The notes beneath the pieces were generated by a model, which saw only the letters and a list, made by a program, of their open reading frames with translations, made no database searches and was not told where the DNA came from. Positions 17,036-26,282 of a stretch of DNA of 64,000 bases are shown here, piece by piece. The number at the start of each line of letters is the position of its first letter. Positions within the stretch are counted from its first letter, which is position 1. The translations under genes were made by a program, and so were the position numbers. Source of the stretch: Candidatus Epulonipiscium sp. (GTDB lineage: Bacteria; Bacillota; Clostridia; Lachnospirales; Defluviitaleaceae); assembly GCA_012519205.1 (NCBI GenBank), contig JAAYQR010000019.1, positions 44,216-108,215 on the forward strand, written 5' to 3'.

Positions 17036-18862
17036 GTGAGTGCAAAAAGAGAAGATATAAGAAATATAGCTATTATTGCCCATGTTGACCATGGCAAAAC
17101 CACATTAGTAGATGTACTTTTAAAGCAAAGTGGCATATTTAGGGCAAATCAGGAAGTGCAAGATAGAGTAATGGATTCAAATGACTTGGAAAGAGAACGT
17201 GGTATTACTATTTTATCTAAAAATACGGCAGTTTTCTACAAGGATACTAAGATTAATATTATTGATACCCCAGGGCATGCAGACTTTGGGGGAGAAGTAG
17301 AGCGGGTGCTCAAGATGGTGAATGGGGTTATACTGGTAGTTGATTCTTTTGAAGGCCCCATGCCCCAAACTAAATTCGTACTTAAAAAAGCATTGGACCT
17401 GGAACTTCCAGTCATAGTATGTATTAATAAGGTGGACAGGCCAGAGGCAAGGGTAGATGAAGTTATAGATGAGGTTTTAGATTTATTTATAGAGTTAGAA
17501 GCAGATGAAAGTCAGCTAGATTGTCCTTTTGTATTTGCCTCAGCTAAAAATGGAATTGCATCTTTAGATAGTCTTGTACAGGGAAGAGATATGGAACCCC
17601 TGTTTGAAACCATTATAAGTCATATACCGGCACCAGCAGGTAGTAGCGAGGAACCAGTCCAGGTTCTTATTTCTACCATCGACTATAATGAGTATGTAGG
17701 TAGGATAGGAGTAGGTAAGGTAGAAAGAGGAACTATAAGAATTAATAAGGATGGTATTATTGTAAATGCCCTAGACGAAAATAAAAAGCAAAAAATAAAA
17801 ATTACAAAAATTTATCAGTTTGAGGGGTTAAAAAGAGTTTCCGTGGAAAGTGCAGCTATTGGGGATATCGTAGCTATATCAGGAATAGAAGGAATTAATA
17901 TAGGTGATACGGTATGTGATATACTACATCCTGAACCCTTACCTTTTGTTAAGATATCTGAACCTACAATTTCCATGAATTTTTCTGTGAATGATAGTCC
18001 CTTTGCTGGTCTAGAAGGTAAATATGTTACTTCCAGGAATATAAGGGATCGTTTGTTTAAGGAACTTCAGACAGATGTGAGCCTTAAGGTAGAAGAAACA
18101 GATTCAGCAGATTCCTTTAAGGTATCCGGAAGGGGAGAGCTTCATCTTTCCATATTAATCGAAACGATGAGAAGGGAAGGGTATGAATTTCAAGTTTCAA
18201 AACCCGAAGTTTTGTATAAGGATATAGATGGAAAACGTTATGAGCCGATGGAATCAGCAACAATAGATGCTCCTGAGGAATTCGTCGGGGCAGTTATCGA
18301 AAAACTAGGAAGTAGAAAAGGTGAATTAATCAATATGGCAGCCTCAAAAGGGGGATATACCCGCTTGGAATTTGCTATTCCATCTAGAGGTTTAATAGGA
18401 TATAGATCAGAATTTTTGACAGATACTAAGGGAAATGGTATTTTAAATACCGTATTTGATGGATATGCTCCATATAAGGGGCAAATTGAAACAAGACAAC
18501 AGGGTTCTTTAATCGCTTTTGAAACGGGAGAAGCGGTAACCTATGGTTTATATAATGCACAGGAAAGAGGTATTTTATTTATTGGACCAAGTATAAAGGT
18601 ATACGAGGGTATGGTAGTAGGTCAAAATCCTAAAGGGGAGGATATAGAAGTAAATGTATGCAAAAGAAAGCATGCAAGTAATATGAGGGCTTCAGGTTCC
18701 GATGAAGCTTTAAGGTTATCTCCGCCTAAGATAATGAGTTTAGAAGAGTGCCTTGAATTCATTGAAGAGGATGAGCTTCTAGAAGTTACTCCTATAAATT
18801 TAAGGGTTAGAAAAAGAATATTAAACAGTGGCGAGCGCCAAAGAGCAAGAAGAAGGAAATAG
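17036..18862 (+). CDS. typA: Translational GTPase TypA/BipA
   Basis: Ribosome-associated translational GTPase of the EF-G/LepA class. BipA aids large-subunit assembly and stress or cold adaptation in studied bacteria. G1 is AHVDHGKTT (near residues 15-23), G2/G3 are RERGITI and DTPGHADFGGEVERV, and G4 is NKVDRP. The C-terminal half holds the typical SRGLIGYRSEFLTDTKGNGI and KRKHASNMRASGSDEALRL segments. The start is GTG 17036 (SAKREDIRNIAI), the usual family N-terminus, with AGTAGG about 7 bases upstream. An in-frame TTG at 17009 would add nine residues. The downstream flippase gene begins 22 bases after its stop and is probably cotranscribed. Confidence 0.95.
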   Translation: MSAKREDIRNIAIIAHVDHGKTTLVDVLLKQSGIFRANQEVQDRVMDSNDLERERGITILSKNTAVFYKDTKINIIDTPGHADFGGEVERVLKMVNGVILVVDSFEGPMPQTKFVLKKALDLELPVIVCINKVDRPEARVDEVIDEVLDLFIELEADESQLDCPFVFASAKNGIASLDSLVQGRDMEPLFETIISHIPAPAGSSEEPVQVLISTIDYNEYVGRIGVGKVERGTIRINKDGIIVNALDENKKQKIKITKIYQFEGLKRVSVESAAIGDIVAISGIEGINIGDTVCDILHPEPLPFVKISEPTISMNFSVNDSPFAGLEGKYVTSRNIRDRLFKELQTDVSLKVEETDSADSFKVSGRGELHLSILIETMRREGYEFQVSKPEVLYKDIDGKRYEPMESATIDAPEEFVGAVIEKLGSRKGELINMAASKGGYTRLEFAIPSRGLIGYRSEFLTDTKGNGILNTVFDGYAPYKGQIETRQQGSLIAFETGEAVTYGLYNAQERGILFIGPSIKVYEGMVVGQNPKGEDIEVNVCKRKHASNMRASGSDEALRLSPPKIMSLEECLEFIEEDELLEVTPINLRVRKRILNSGERQRARRRK

Positions 18863-18884
18863 TAAATGTATAGAGGTGTGGCCT

Positions 18885-20501
18885 ATGTCTAAAAAAGATG
18901 TTGGGGGAGCATTAGTAAAACAAGCAGCAATTTTAGCCGTTGCCAGTATGATCGTAAGAGTTATGGGGCTGATTTACCGTTGGCCCCTTACTAATATGAT
19001 AGGGGACGATGGTAATGGGCTTTATGGTACTGCATTTAATATTTATCTTTTGTTTTTTATATTATCATCAGGGGGGCTCCCCGCTGCAATTTCCAAGATG
19101 GTGTCCGAGAGAATTGCATTAAGGCAGTATAAAAGCGCCCATAAAGTATTTCGAGCTTCGTTGGTAATGGCTGCAACTATGGGAATCGTTGGTTCTATGT
19201 TATTGTGGTTTGGTGCATACCCTATAGCAAAATTCATGAATAATACCCGTATTGTATACAGTATGAGGGCTTTAGCACCGACCTTGTTTATAGTAGCACT
19301 TATGGGATCCTTTAGAGGATATTTTCAAGGTATGAACACTATGGTTCCTACGGCTATTTCTCAGATTATCGAACAGCTTTTTAATGCTATATTTAGCATT
19401 GTATTAGCAGCCCTTTTAATAGGTAAGGGAGTGGAGTATGGGGCAGCTGGCGGAACTATGGGTACCGGAATAGGAGCTCTAATGGGATTCTTATTCCTTT
19501 TATTTATATACATATTGTTGCATCCTAAATTGATAAAAAGAATCAATAGGCAAAAGGCTTATGAAATAGATGAATCTTTTAAGGATATATTAAAAGATTT
19601 AATATCAATATCAATACCCATTATCATTGGAACAACTATTTTTAGTGTGACCAATTTAATTGATGTAAAAATGGTTATGACTATACTTCAAAAATCTCTT
19701 GGTATGACGGAATTAGAAGCCAATGGTCTTTATGGACAGCTTACGGGCAAATATGTTACATTAACTAATCTTCCTGTTTCTATTTCAACAGCATTAGCAG
19801 CTGCTATCATTCCTAGTATTGCAGCCTCCATGGCTTTAAAGGAAAAGAAAACAGTAATAAATAAGGTTAATTTAGCTATGAGGGTTACAATGATATTGGC
19901 AGCACCCTCAGCGGTGGGTCTATTTGTTTTAGGAGATCCTGTATTAAAAACACTTTTTCCAAGATATCCCGCTGGAGGTGATCTTCTTAGAATAGGGGCT
20001 GTAGCTATTATATTTTTATCCCTAGTCCAAGTATCAACAGCTATTTTACAGGGCGTTGGAAGAGCTGGAATTCCAGCTATAAATGCAGGAGTGGGGGCAT
20101 TTGTAAAAATCATATTAAATATCTTGCTTATTTCCATTCCCTTTATAAATATCAGGGGGGCTGTTATGAGTACTGTGGGCTGCTATGTAGTTGTATGTTA
20201 TCTAGACATTAAAGCGGTGAAAAAGATAACAAAAGTCGAAATTCAGATATTAGATACAATAATAAAACCCCTTGGTGCAGCAGTAGTGATGGGAATATTC
20301 TCGTTTTTATTTTATAATATATTGCTATGGGGAACTTCCAGTAATGCATTTGCTACCCTTGGCTCTATTATACTTTCTGTTTTAGTTTACTCTGGAATCT
20401 TATTTTCCATAGGGGGAATAACGCAGGAAGAAATTAAATTACTACCTATGGGAAATAAAGTAATTTCTAAACTTACTAAGATAGGAGTATTTAAGAAATA
20501 A
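18885..20501 (+). CDS. SpoVB/MurJ-like lipid flippase of the MOP superfamily
   Basis: A 538-residue polytopic membrane protein with about 14 predicted helices. It belongs to the polysaccharide-export/MVF-type (MOP) superfamily that flips lipid-linked sugars. The N-terminus (GGALVKQAAILAVASMIVRV, then MGLIYRWPLTNMIGDDGNGLYG) is characteristic of the SpoVB/YtgP/MurJ-like group in Firmicutes. The residues GNGLYG and SSGGLPAAISKMVSER match the pattern strongly. SpoVB acts in spore cortex synthesis, while paralogues such as YtgP flip lipid II; sequence alone does not separate them here. The start is ATG 18885 after AGAGGTG (18872-18878). It lies just after typA. Confidence 0.85.
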   Translation: MSKKDVGGALVKQAAILAVASMIVRVMGLIYRWPLTNMIGDDGNGLYGTAFNIYLLFFILSSGGLPAAISKMVSERIALRQYKSAHKVFRASLVMAATMGIVGSMLLWFGAYPIAKFMNNTRIVYSMRALAPTLFIVALMGSFRGYFQGMNTMVPTAISQIIEQLFNAIFSIVLAALLIGKGVEYGAAGGTMGTGIGALMGFLFLLFIYILLHPKLIKRINRQKAYEIDESFKDILKDLISISIPIIIGTTIFSVTNLIDVKMVMTILQKSLGMTELEANGLYGQLTGKYVTLTNLPVSISTALAAAIIPSIAASMALKEKKTVINKVNLAMRVTMILAAPSAVGLFVLGDPVLKTLFPRYPAGGDLLRIGAVAIIFLSLVQVSTAILQGVGRAGIPAINAGVGAFVKIILNILLISIPFINIRGAVMSTVGCYVVVCYLDIKAVKKITKVEIQILDTIIKPLGAAVVMGIFSFLFYNILLWGTSSNAFATLGSIILSVLVYSGILFSIGGITQEEIKLLPMGNKVISKLTKIGVFKK

Positions 20502-20580
20502 TCAACCTCCTTCAATATTTTGTATAAAATCATAAGAGATGGTAAATAATAATACAAAATCATTGCATGGAGGTAATTTT

Positions 20581-21210
20581 ATGTATTTTCGAAGACGAAT
20601 ATGGGTATTGTCTTCTGCCATTTTTATTATTAGTGCTTTAAGTTTTTACATACTATATATGCATTTATTTTCTCTTGAAGGTATTAAGGAACCCAATCCT
20701 GAGCATATTGTGGAACAATATGTAAACCGTCCCCAAAGAAGTAATCCCATAAAACTGAAGCCCAGTATAAAAAATCTAAAGGATATACCTGTATCTGAGG
20801 GCAAAACACCTAAAGTTTCTGCCTCAACTGAAATGGTATATCAGTATTATTATGAGACAGAGGGACAATTTATAGAAGAAAGTGCGCTCCCCCCCTATTT
20901 TCTTATTGGTTTGACGAAAGAAGAACTGGTGCAAAAGTATTCGGATTGGCAAATACATTCCTTTACACCTGAAAGAATTGTAATGAGCAAGAGCATCCGG
21001 ATGGAGGAACCTAATAACTATGTATTGGGTGTAGACCATGGATATATAGCTATTTTTTATAATAATAGTTCAGGAGAAACGCAATTGAAGGAAACAACTG
21101 AAACGCCAATAACTTCCCTACCACAGGGGGAACAAGAAAAATTGCAAAGAGGCATTGAGGTATTTGGGGAAGACCAATTAATTCGTATACTAGAGGATTA
21201 TACTAGCTGA
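20581..21210 (+). CDS. Membrane-anchored BofC C-terminal domain-like protein
   Basis: A 209-residue protein with an N-terminal signal anchor (about residues 7-30, WVLSSAIFIISALSFYILYM) and an extracytoplasmic region. The C-terminal part (YYETEGQFIEESALPPYFLI, then GLTKEELVQKYSDWQIHSF, and YVLGVDHGYIAIFY) resembles the BofC C-terminal domain. In Bacillus, BofC restrains the SpoIVB protease during sigma-K activation. In clostridia the role is untested. The start is ATG 20581, with GGAGG (20569-20573) 7 bases upstream; an ATG at 20539 lacks a site. It follows the flippase and ends in the hairpin at 21209-21241. Confidence 0.7.
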   Translation: MYFRRRIWVLSSAIFIISALSFYILYMHLFSLEGIKEPNPEHIVEQYVNRPQRSNPIKLKPSIKNLKDIPVSEGKTPKVSASTEMVYQYYYETEGQFIEESALPPYFLIGLTKEELVQKYSDWQIHSFTPERIVMSKSIRMEEPNNYVLGVDHGYIAIFYNNSSGETQLKETTETPITSLPQGEQEKLQRGIEVFGEDQLIRILEDYTS

Positions 21211-21241
21211 GCATGGGAAAAACTATTCCCATGCTCTTAGT
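21209..21241 (+). terminator. Rho-independent terminator
   Basis: GAGCATGGGAA (21209-21219) pairs with TTCCCATGCTC (21226-21236) around a 6-base loop, followed by TTAGTTTT. It starts within the stop codon of the BofC-like gene and separates that unit from the flavoprotein gene. The remaining gap to 21397 shows nothing else I can name. Confidence 0.8.
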
Positions 21242-21397
21242 TTTACATCACTTAGCTGATACCCGTAGGATGTTTCGGGATTACTCATCATTCGAACTGT
21301 AACGAAGAATCTATAGTAAACAACTTGCTAAATAGGTATATGTATTTTAAAATTATCTATATCTTGTTTAAGTTTAGGGAATGAAGGGGAGATTAAT

Positions 21398-22636
21398 ATG
21401 AGAAAGAAATCTAGAATTATAGTTATTGGAGGGGGAGCCTCGGGTCTTGTTGCCGCCATCATGGCGAGAAGAAACGGCTCGGAAGTGGTTATATTAGAAA
21501 GAATGGATAGAGTGGGTAAAAAAATATTAGCAAGTGGCAATGGGAGATGCAATTTAACCAATAGCGATATGAATTTAAATAGGTTTCATACTTCCTGCCC
21601 CAAATTTGTGGCGGAGGTACTAAATCATTTTGATGTTCACCATACACTACAGTTTTTTGAAAAGATTGGTATTTCATATACAATACAAGATGGAGGAAAG
21701 ATATACCCCATGTCTTTACAGGCTTCAAGCGTCTTAGATGTATTAAGATATGAAATTGAAAGATTAGGGGTAGAAGAAATATGTGAAGCAGAGGTAATAG
21801 AGATTAAAAAAAATAATCAAGGATTTATTTTATTTCTTAAAGATGGAAGAAAAATATTTGGGGATAAGGTAATAATAGCAACAGGGGGGAAATCAGCTCC
21901 TAACTTGGGTTCTAATGGAAGTGGATATGATCTTGCGATTTCTTTAGGACATAGGATAATTCACCCATTTCCGGCATTGGTACAACTTACATTAGATGCT
22001 TGGTTCCTTAAAAGGCTTAAGGGGGTAAAATTTGAAGGAAGGGTGTCGGTGATTAAAAATAGTGATACTATACAAATGGAAAATGGGGAAATCCTTTTCA
22101 CAGAATATGGTATATCAGGTCCTCCTATCTTACAGCTTAGCCGAAAAGTAGGAGAGTTGCTTATGCATGGCAAAGTAAATCCATATTTATCTATCGATTC
22201 CTATCCTGATTTATCAGAGGCCGAGCTCAATACTATGATTTATGCTAGATTTTCGCGCTGTCCTGAGAAACCTATTGAATTTAGTTTTGTAGGAATGATT
22301 AACAAACGTCTTATCCCTGTTATTTTAAAAGAAGCTAAAATAGAAGATACAAAAAGGTCTTGTTCTAAAATGAGCAGTACCGAAATAAAAAGTATAATTA
22401 ATACACTAAAAGACTGGAAAATCCCCATTAAAGGAACCAGGTCATGGATGCAGTCCCAGGTAACCGCCGGGGGAATAGATGTTGCTGATATTAATCCTAA
22501 TACTATGGAATCAAAATTAATTAAAGGTCTTTATTTTGCCGGGGAAATAGTAGATGTAGATGGAGATTGCGGAGGTTTTAATCTTCAATGGGCTTGGTCC
22601 TCTGGGCATATAGCGGGGGAAAATGCATCGAAATAG
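21398..22636 (+). CDS. NAD(P)/FAD-dependent oxidoreductase, HI0933/YhiN family
   Basis: A 412-residue flavoprotein. The FAD dinucleotide motif GGGASGLVAAIMARRNG is at about residues 12-28, then GKKILASGNGRCNLTNSD, which is diagnostic of the HI0933-like family. The C-terminal FAD motif LYFAGEIVDVDGDCGGFNLQ with WAWSSGHIAG closes the fold. Family members are widespread and their reaction is poorly defined (some are annotated as aminoacetone oxidase family). The start is ATG 21398, after GAAGGGGAG. The following membrane protein gene begins 47 bases downstream and may be in the same transcript. Confidence 0.9.
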   Translation: MRKKSRIIVIGGGASGLVAAIMARRNGSEVVILERMDRVGKKILASGNGRCNLTNSDMNLNRFHTSCPKFVAEVLNHFDVHHTLQFFEKIGISYTIQDGGKIYPMSLQASSVLDVLRYEIERLGVEEICEAEVIEIKKNNQGFILFLKDGRKIFGDKVIIATGGKSAPNLGSNGSGYDLAISLGHRIIHPFPALVQLTLDAWFLKRLKGVKFEGRVSVIKNSDTIQMENGEILFTEYGISGPPILQLSRKVGELLMHGKVNPYLSIDSYPDLSEAELNTMIYARFSRCPEKPIEFSFVGMINKRLIPVILKEAKIEDTKRSCSKMSSTEIKSIINTLKDWKIPIKGTRSWMQSQVTAGGIDVADINPNTMESKLIKGLYFAGEIVDVDGDCGGFNLQWAWSSGHIAGENASK

Positions 22637-22683
22637 GCATTTGGAATTGTGTTCATAATAATATATTAAAAGGGGAGTGCACA

Positions 22684-23247
22684 ATGTTAGCTAGTCTATA
22701 TGAATATCCGCAATTTTTATACATTATATTACCTCTTATAATTTTTTTATGCAGGATTGTAGATGTTAGTCTAGGAACTGTTAGAGTTATTTTTGTTTCT
22801 AAGGGGTACAGATTATGGGCTGCTATTTTGGGATTTTTTGAAGTCTTTATCTGGATTACCGTTATCGGGGAGATAATGAACAATGCTAGCAATATATTTT
22901 GTTATCTTGCATATGCAATTGGATTTGCAACAGGAAATTATGTAGGAATATGGGTTGAAAACAAAATATCCTTAGGACTTGTAGTGGTTAGGATTATCAC
23001 ACAAAAAGAATCCAATGAATTAATAGAATATCTTAGACAGCATAACTATGGTGTTACTATCCTAGATGCGGCTGGGGCTAATGGAAAGGTAAAAATTATC
23101 CTTACAATAATCAAAAGAAAAAATCTAAATATTGTAATGGAAAGTATAAATGAATTTAATCCCAAATCATTTTATACAATTGAGGATATCCGCTCTGTAA
23201 GCGAGGGGGTTTTTCCAAAAACAAAATTAAGGAAAAAAGAAAAATAA
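22684..23247 (+). CDS. DUF2179/UPF0316 membrane protein
   Basis: A 187-residue protein. Three hydrophobic segments in the first 80 residues include the family landmark RIVDVSLGTVRVIFVSKGYR. A soluble C-terminal DUF2179-type domain follows (about 95-187), with GVTILDAAGANGKVKIILTI and FYTIEDIRS. It is a member of the UPF0316 group and its biochemical function is unknown. The start is ATG 22684, with GGGGAG (22672-22677) 6 bases upstream; an upstream in-frame ATG at 22588 sits inside the preceding gene and has no site. It is likely read through from the flavoprotein gene. Confidence 0.85.
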   Translation: MLASLYEYPQFLYIILPLIIFLCRIVDVSLGTVRVIFVSKGYRLWAAILGFFEVFIWITVIGEIMNNASNIFCYLAYAIGFATGNYVGIWVENKISLGLVVVRIITQKESNELIEYLRQHNYGVTILDAAGANGKVKIILTIIKRKNLNIVMESINEFNPKSFYTIEDIRSVSEGVFPKTKLRKKEK

Positions 23248-23414
23248 ATAGATTGTATTTTTCCTATCAACATCTTTTCAAGTTCATATCTTATTACAAT
23301 ATGAAGAAGATAGGTAAGTCCATCTGCCTTAGTACGAATAAACAAAGGATAAGAATAACTTATGATTTTGTAAAACTACATCTAAAGAGATTATATTATC
23401 AAAATTCTCTACAA

Positions 23415-23442
23415 TTGTATTTTTGTTATTCTTTGATATAAT
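23415..23442 (+). promoter_or_regulatory. Sigma-A-type promoter for the tandem paralogue locus
   Basis: TTGTAT (23415-23420) and TATAAT (23437-23442) are separated by 16 bases and end 36 bases before the ATG at 23479. The gap 23248-23414 holds no convincing gene. Confidence 0.55.
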
Positions 23443-23478
23443 AAAATAATAAGTTTATTTAAAGGCAGGTAAGGTCTA

Positions 23479-24342
23479 ATGAAAGAAATACATATTAATC
23501 AACTTATCGAATTGGGCGATAATTATTACTTTATTTTAGGGTTACACTTTACAGAAAATCGTATAATGTGTGAATTTATTGCTGAAGCTAATCAGTTTTA
23601 TTCTTCTAGTTTTAGGTCTCCCAAGGGAATAATTATTCAAGACTGGAGAAGTTCTAATAGAAAGGTTGAGGAATATTGTCTTTATATAAATGGTCATGAG
23701 CAGAAGTGGCAATCAGGATTTATGCAATACATATTGCCAGAATATGAAAAGGGTATTCTAAAAGATATAAAATTACCCAAATGCTTAAAAGATAAGGAAT
23801 TGGTCCTAATCGAGGAAGAATTTGAACCCTTTTGTATTGATGAAGAAATTATGCAAATTAAGTTTGCAAAACAAACAAAAGAAAGAACAATCTTAATTCA
23901 GGAAGAATTAAGAGTATCTATAGGAAAAACATCTGTGCCATACGAAATAGATTATGAAGATTACCAATCGGCTAAGAGGAGAAAGTTGTATATCCATAAT
24001 CTATATACTGTGGATATCAATAAGTACCCTTATCTTAAGAAAAGGGTTGAATTATCCAATCAAATACCTATTATTGCCGAGATAGAAGTTGAAGAAGACA
24101 TTAAGAAGGCAAATCTATTCATCAAAAAACATTCTCAAGGCAATATTCCATTAAAATCAATAGAGGCCCCCGCAAGAAAAAAGGCAAAAAGAGAAGGTTT
24201 TCAATATAGGAATCATTACATAGGCATGACGGATTCTTATGATAAGGAACTCCTTCTAGAAGTCTTTTCTGTCAATGTTAAGAAAAAAGTCGAAAAAAAG
24301 GTAATAATATATGACAAGTGGATGCAGCCGTATATAAGATAA
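23479..24342 (+). CDS. Hypothetical protein, first copy of a tandem paralogous pair
   Basis: A 287-residue soluble protein, mixed charge, with no signal peptide, membrane segment or motif that I recognise. It begins MKEIHINQLIELGDNYYFIL. It aligns along its length with the broken gene just downstream: INQLIELGDNYYFILGLHF with INAFINVQSVKYYILSIGF, CLYINGHEQ with NLYINNNLC, and LKDKELVLIEEEFEPF with MNKNITLIRMNFEPI. AGGCAGGTAAGG lies upstream of the ATG. A sigma-A-type promoter is at 23415-23442. The two genes are 16 bases apart and probably one transcript. Function unknown. Confidence 0.75.
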   Translation: MKEIHINQLIELGDNYYFILGLHFTENRIMCEFIAEANQFYSSSFRSPKGIIIQDWRSSNRKVEEYCLYINGHEQKWQSGFMQYILPEYEKGILKDIKLPKCLKDKELVLIEEEFEPFCIDEEIMQIKFAKQTKERTILIQEELRVSIGKTSVPYEIDYEDYQSAKRRKLYIHNLYTVDINKYPYLKKRVELSNQIPIIAEIEVEEDIKKANLFIKKHSQGNIPLKSIEAPARKKAKREGFQYRNHYIGMTDSYDKELLLEVFSVNVKKKVEKKVIIYDKWMQPYIR

Positions 24343-24358
24343 AGGGGGGAGGAAAAGA

Positions 24359-25200
24359 TTGTATAAGGAACTCAAGATTAATGCTTTTATCAATGTTCAA
24401 AGTGTTAAATATTATATATTGTCTATTGGATTTACTAATACTAGGGTATTTTGTGATTTGATTACGGAAAATAAAATGGATTCGGTACCAACTCCTAAAA
24501 CCTATAGGGATGGGGTAATTCAACTTATAAAAGATATAGACTCAGGAATTGAATTTTGCAACTTATATATTAATAATAATCTGTGCAAATCTAGGAATAT
24601 AATTTTTAGACATCTAGAAAAGGAAGATATTAAAAAAATAAAATGTTGAAGTCGGTAGGAATACCTAAAGAATTAATGAATAAAAACATCACATTGATTA
24701 GAATGAATTTTGAGCCAATAATGTGTTTAGAAGAGCTATCTGATATTAAAAATATAAAGCTAATTAAAAAAGGTAAAAAAGAAAACATCTTAATTGAAAA
24801 AGACATGGAACTGCCTATTGGTGTTTTAGATGAATCCTATAAGATTACATATACATCAAAGGAGGATAAATCAGATATTAAGAGTTTAAATATAAAGGAA
24901 CTAAGTATAAGAGAAAATAAATTATATATCAAAATAGAAGCTAATAAGGATATTTTTGACTTCCAGGTTTTCACATATGAACAATTAAAGCAAGTTGATT
25001 TACTAAAAATGAGAGGTATTATTCCAGCTAATAAAATAGAAAACTTATCCTGCAGGGAGGGATATCATATCCTTGAGCAGTTTATAGGAGAATTAAAAGA
25101 AAATGTAACTTTAACAGAGAGAAATAAAATAAAGCTACATTTTTTAGCAGTACGTTCATTTAATGATGATAATAAAGAGTATATATTATATGAAAAATAG
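24359..25200 (+). pseudogene. Second copy of the tandem paralogue, interrupted by a -1 frameshift
   Basis: Two open segments (24359-24649, TTG start after GGGGGGAGG; and 24643-25200) together match the intact upstream paralogue. The first ends KKIKC then TGA. The run of seven A at 24632-24638 would read through in frame if it had eight (giving DIKKNKMLKSVGIPKEL). The second segment carries ITLIRMNFEPI, like LVLIEEEFEPF in copy 1. It has no other stop or lesion. It could be a true recent mutation, a sequencing error, or a slippage site giving two products. The second segment has ATG 24643 but no clear ribosome binding site of its own. Function unknown. Confidence 0.75.
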
Positions 25201-25223
25201 AGGGATGAATCCCTCTATTTTTA
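25194..25223. terminator. Bidirectional terminator
   Basis: AAAATAGAGGGA (25194-25205) pairs with TCCCTCTATTTT (25210-25221) around the loop TGAA, with T or A runs on both sides. It serves the tandem paralogue unit on plus and the convergent PHP phosphatase gene on minus. Confidence 0.8.
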
Positions 25224-25250
25224 TTAAGTGAAAATATTAGATTTTATGAC

Positions 25251-26057
25251 TTATTGCAGCTTCATAAAATGTGGCTTTCTATTGCTAAACAGTGCAAATT
25301 CAGTAAAACCTGATTCTTTTAGAATCTCATATGCATGGGTAAAATTAGAACAAATATCTTGGGAATGATGGGCATCAGAACCAATTGTAACAATTTTCCC
25401 CCCTAATTCTTTATACCTTTTAAGAATGGGGAACTGCGGATTAGCATGGCCTAAATCGTATCTATATCCTGAAGTATTTAATTCAATTCCTTTTTCTGAG
25501 GCTATAATATTCTTGAGTATGGTATCAATGATATCCATGTAGTCTTCGGGAGATAAATGCTTATTAGAAAAGTTGCCATATCTATTAATATAATCAATAT
25601 GCCCGTATACATCATAATTAGTGAAGTTTTTTACATTGTCAAGAACACATTCAAAATAACGTAGGTAAGCATTTTTTTGTTCTTTTCCCTTAAAAAAGTC
25701 CCCATTATATAAATCTAATCTGTCACAAACATGCATCGAACAGATTACAAAATCGAAAGGATATCTATTAATAAATTCTTCTAAGTCTTTTATAATATGG
25801 GGCTGAAAGCCAAGTTCCACCCCTAAAATTAAATTAATTTTATTTTTGTATTTATCTTTTAAAAAACTAAAGGCTTTCATATATTCATCATAATCAATCA
25901 TAAAGGGAAACTCTGTATCGGGATAATCAAAATCCACATGATCTGTAAGGGCAATTTCCTTTAGGCCTGAATCAATCCCTTTTTTAATTTGGTTTTCCAT
26001 TTCCTCATGGCAATCAGAAGAAAAAGAGGTGTGTACATGATAATCAGCATAAAACAT
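25251..26057 (-). CDS. PHP-domain histidinol-phosphatase-like protein
   Basis: A 268-residue PHP-superfamily phosphoesterase. Metal-binding signatures are YADYHVHTSFSSDC (residues 3-16), ALTDHVDF, GVELGFQP, ICSMHVCD, DVYGHIDYINR and TIGSDAHHSQDI. This is the HisK/HisJ class, which removes phosphate from L-histidinol phosphate in Firmicutes. No other his genes are in the window, so histidine synthesis is a family-based inference and another phosphoester substrate is possible. On minus the start follows GGGGAG. It is a single gene, ending at the shared hairpin. Confidence 0.85.
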   Translation of the reverse strand: MFYADYHVHTSFSSDCHEEMENQIKKGIDSGLKEIALTDHVDFDYPDTEFPFMIDYDEYMKAFSFLKDKYKNKINLILGVELGFQPHIIKDLEEFINRYPFDFVICSMHVCDRLDLYNGDFFKGKEQKNAYLRYFECVLDNVKNFTNYDVYGHIDYINRYGNFSNKHLSPEDYMDIIDTILKNIIASEKGIELNTSGYRYDLGHANPQFPILKRYKELGGKIVTIGSDAHHSQDICSNFTHAYEILKESGFTEFALFSNRKPHFMKLQ

Positions 26058-26209
26058 TTTAATCTCCCCATATCAAATAAATATTTATATTTTATAATTA
26101 TAAAATATATAATGACTCTAAATATTTTACACCATATAAGTCTTCTTGTAAAATTTAATTTATTCTACACAAAATATTAAAAATCATTATAAAAAATAGA
26201 TAAATATGT

Positions 26210-26236
26210 TTGAAATCTATAAAATAATGTTATAAT
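26210..26236 (+). promoter_or_regulatory. Extended -10 promoter of the DUF1292 gene
   Basis: TGTTATAAT (26228-26236) is an extended -10 element. TTGAAA (26210-26215) lies 15 bases before the TATAAT hexamer. The start codon is 46 bases downstream of it, after AAAGGAGAA. Confidence 0.55.
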
Positions 26237-26282
26237 AAACAAGGGACGTATTCCCCACTAAAAGATAAAGGAGAATGATACT

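Noticed and set aside
23253..23441. 62-residue open frame before the tandem paralogues
   Set aside because: Lacks a ribosome site and covers the promoter of the next gene; composition looks like random AT-rich DNA.
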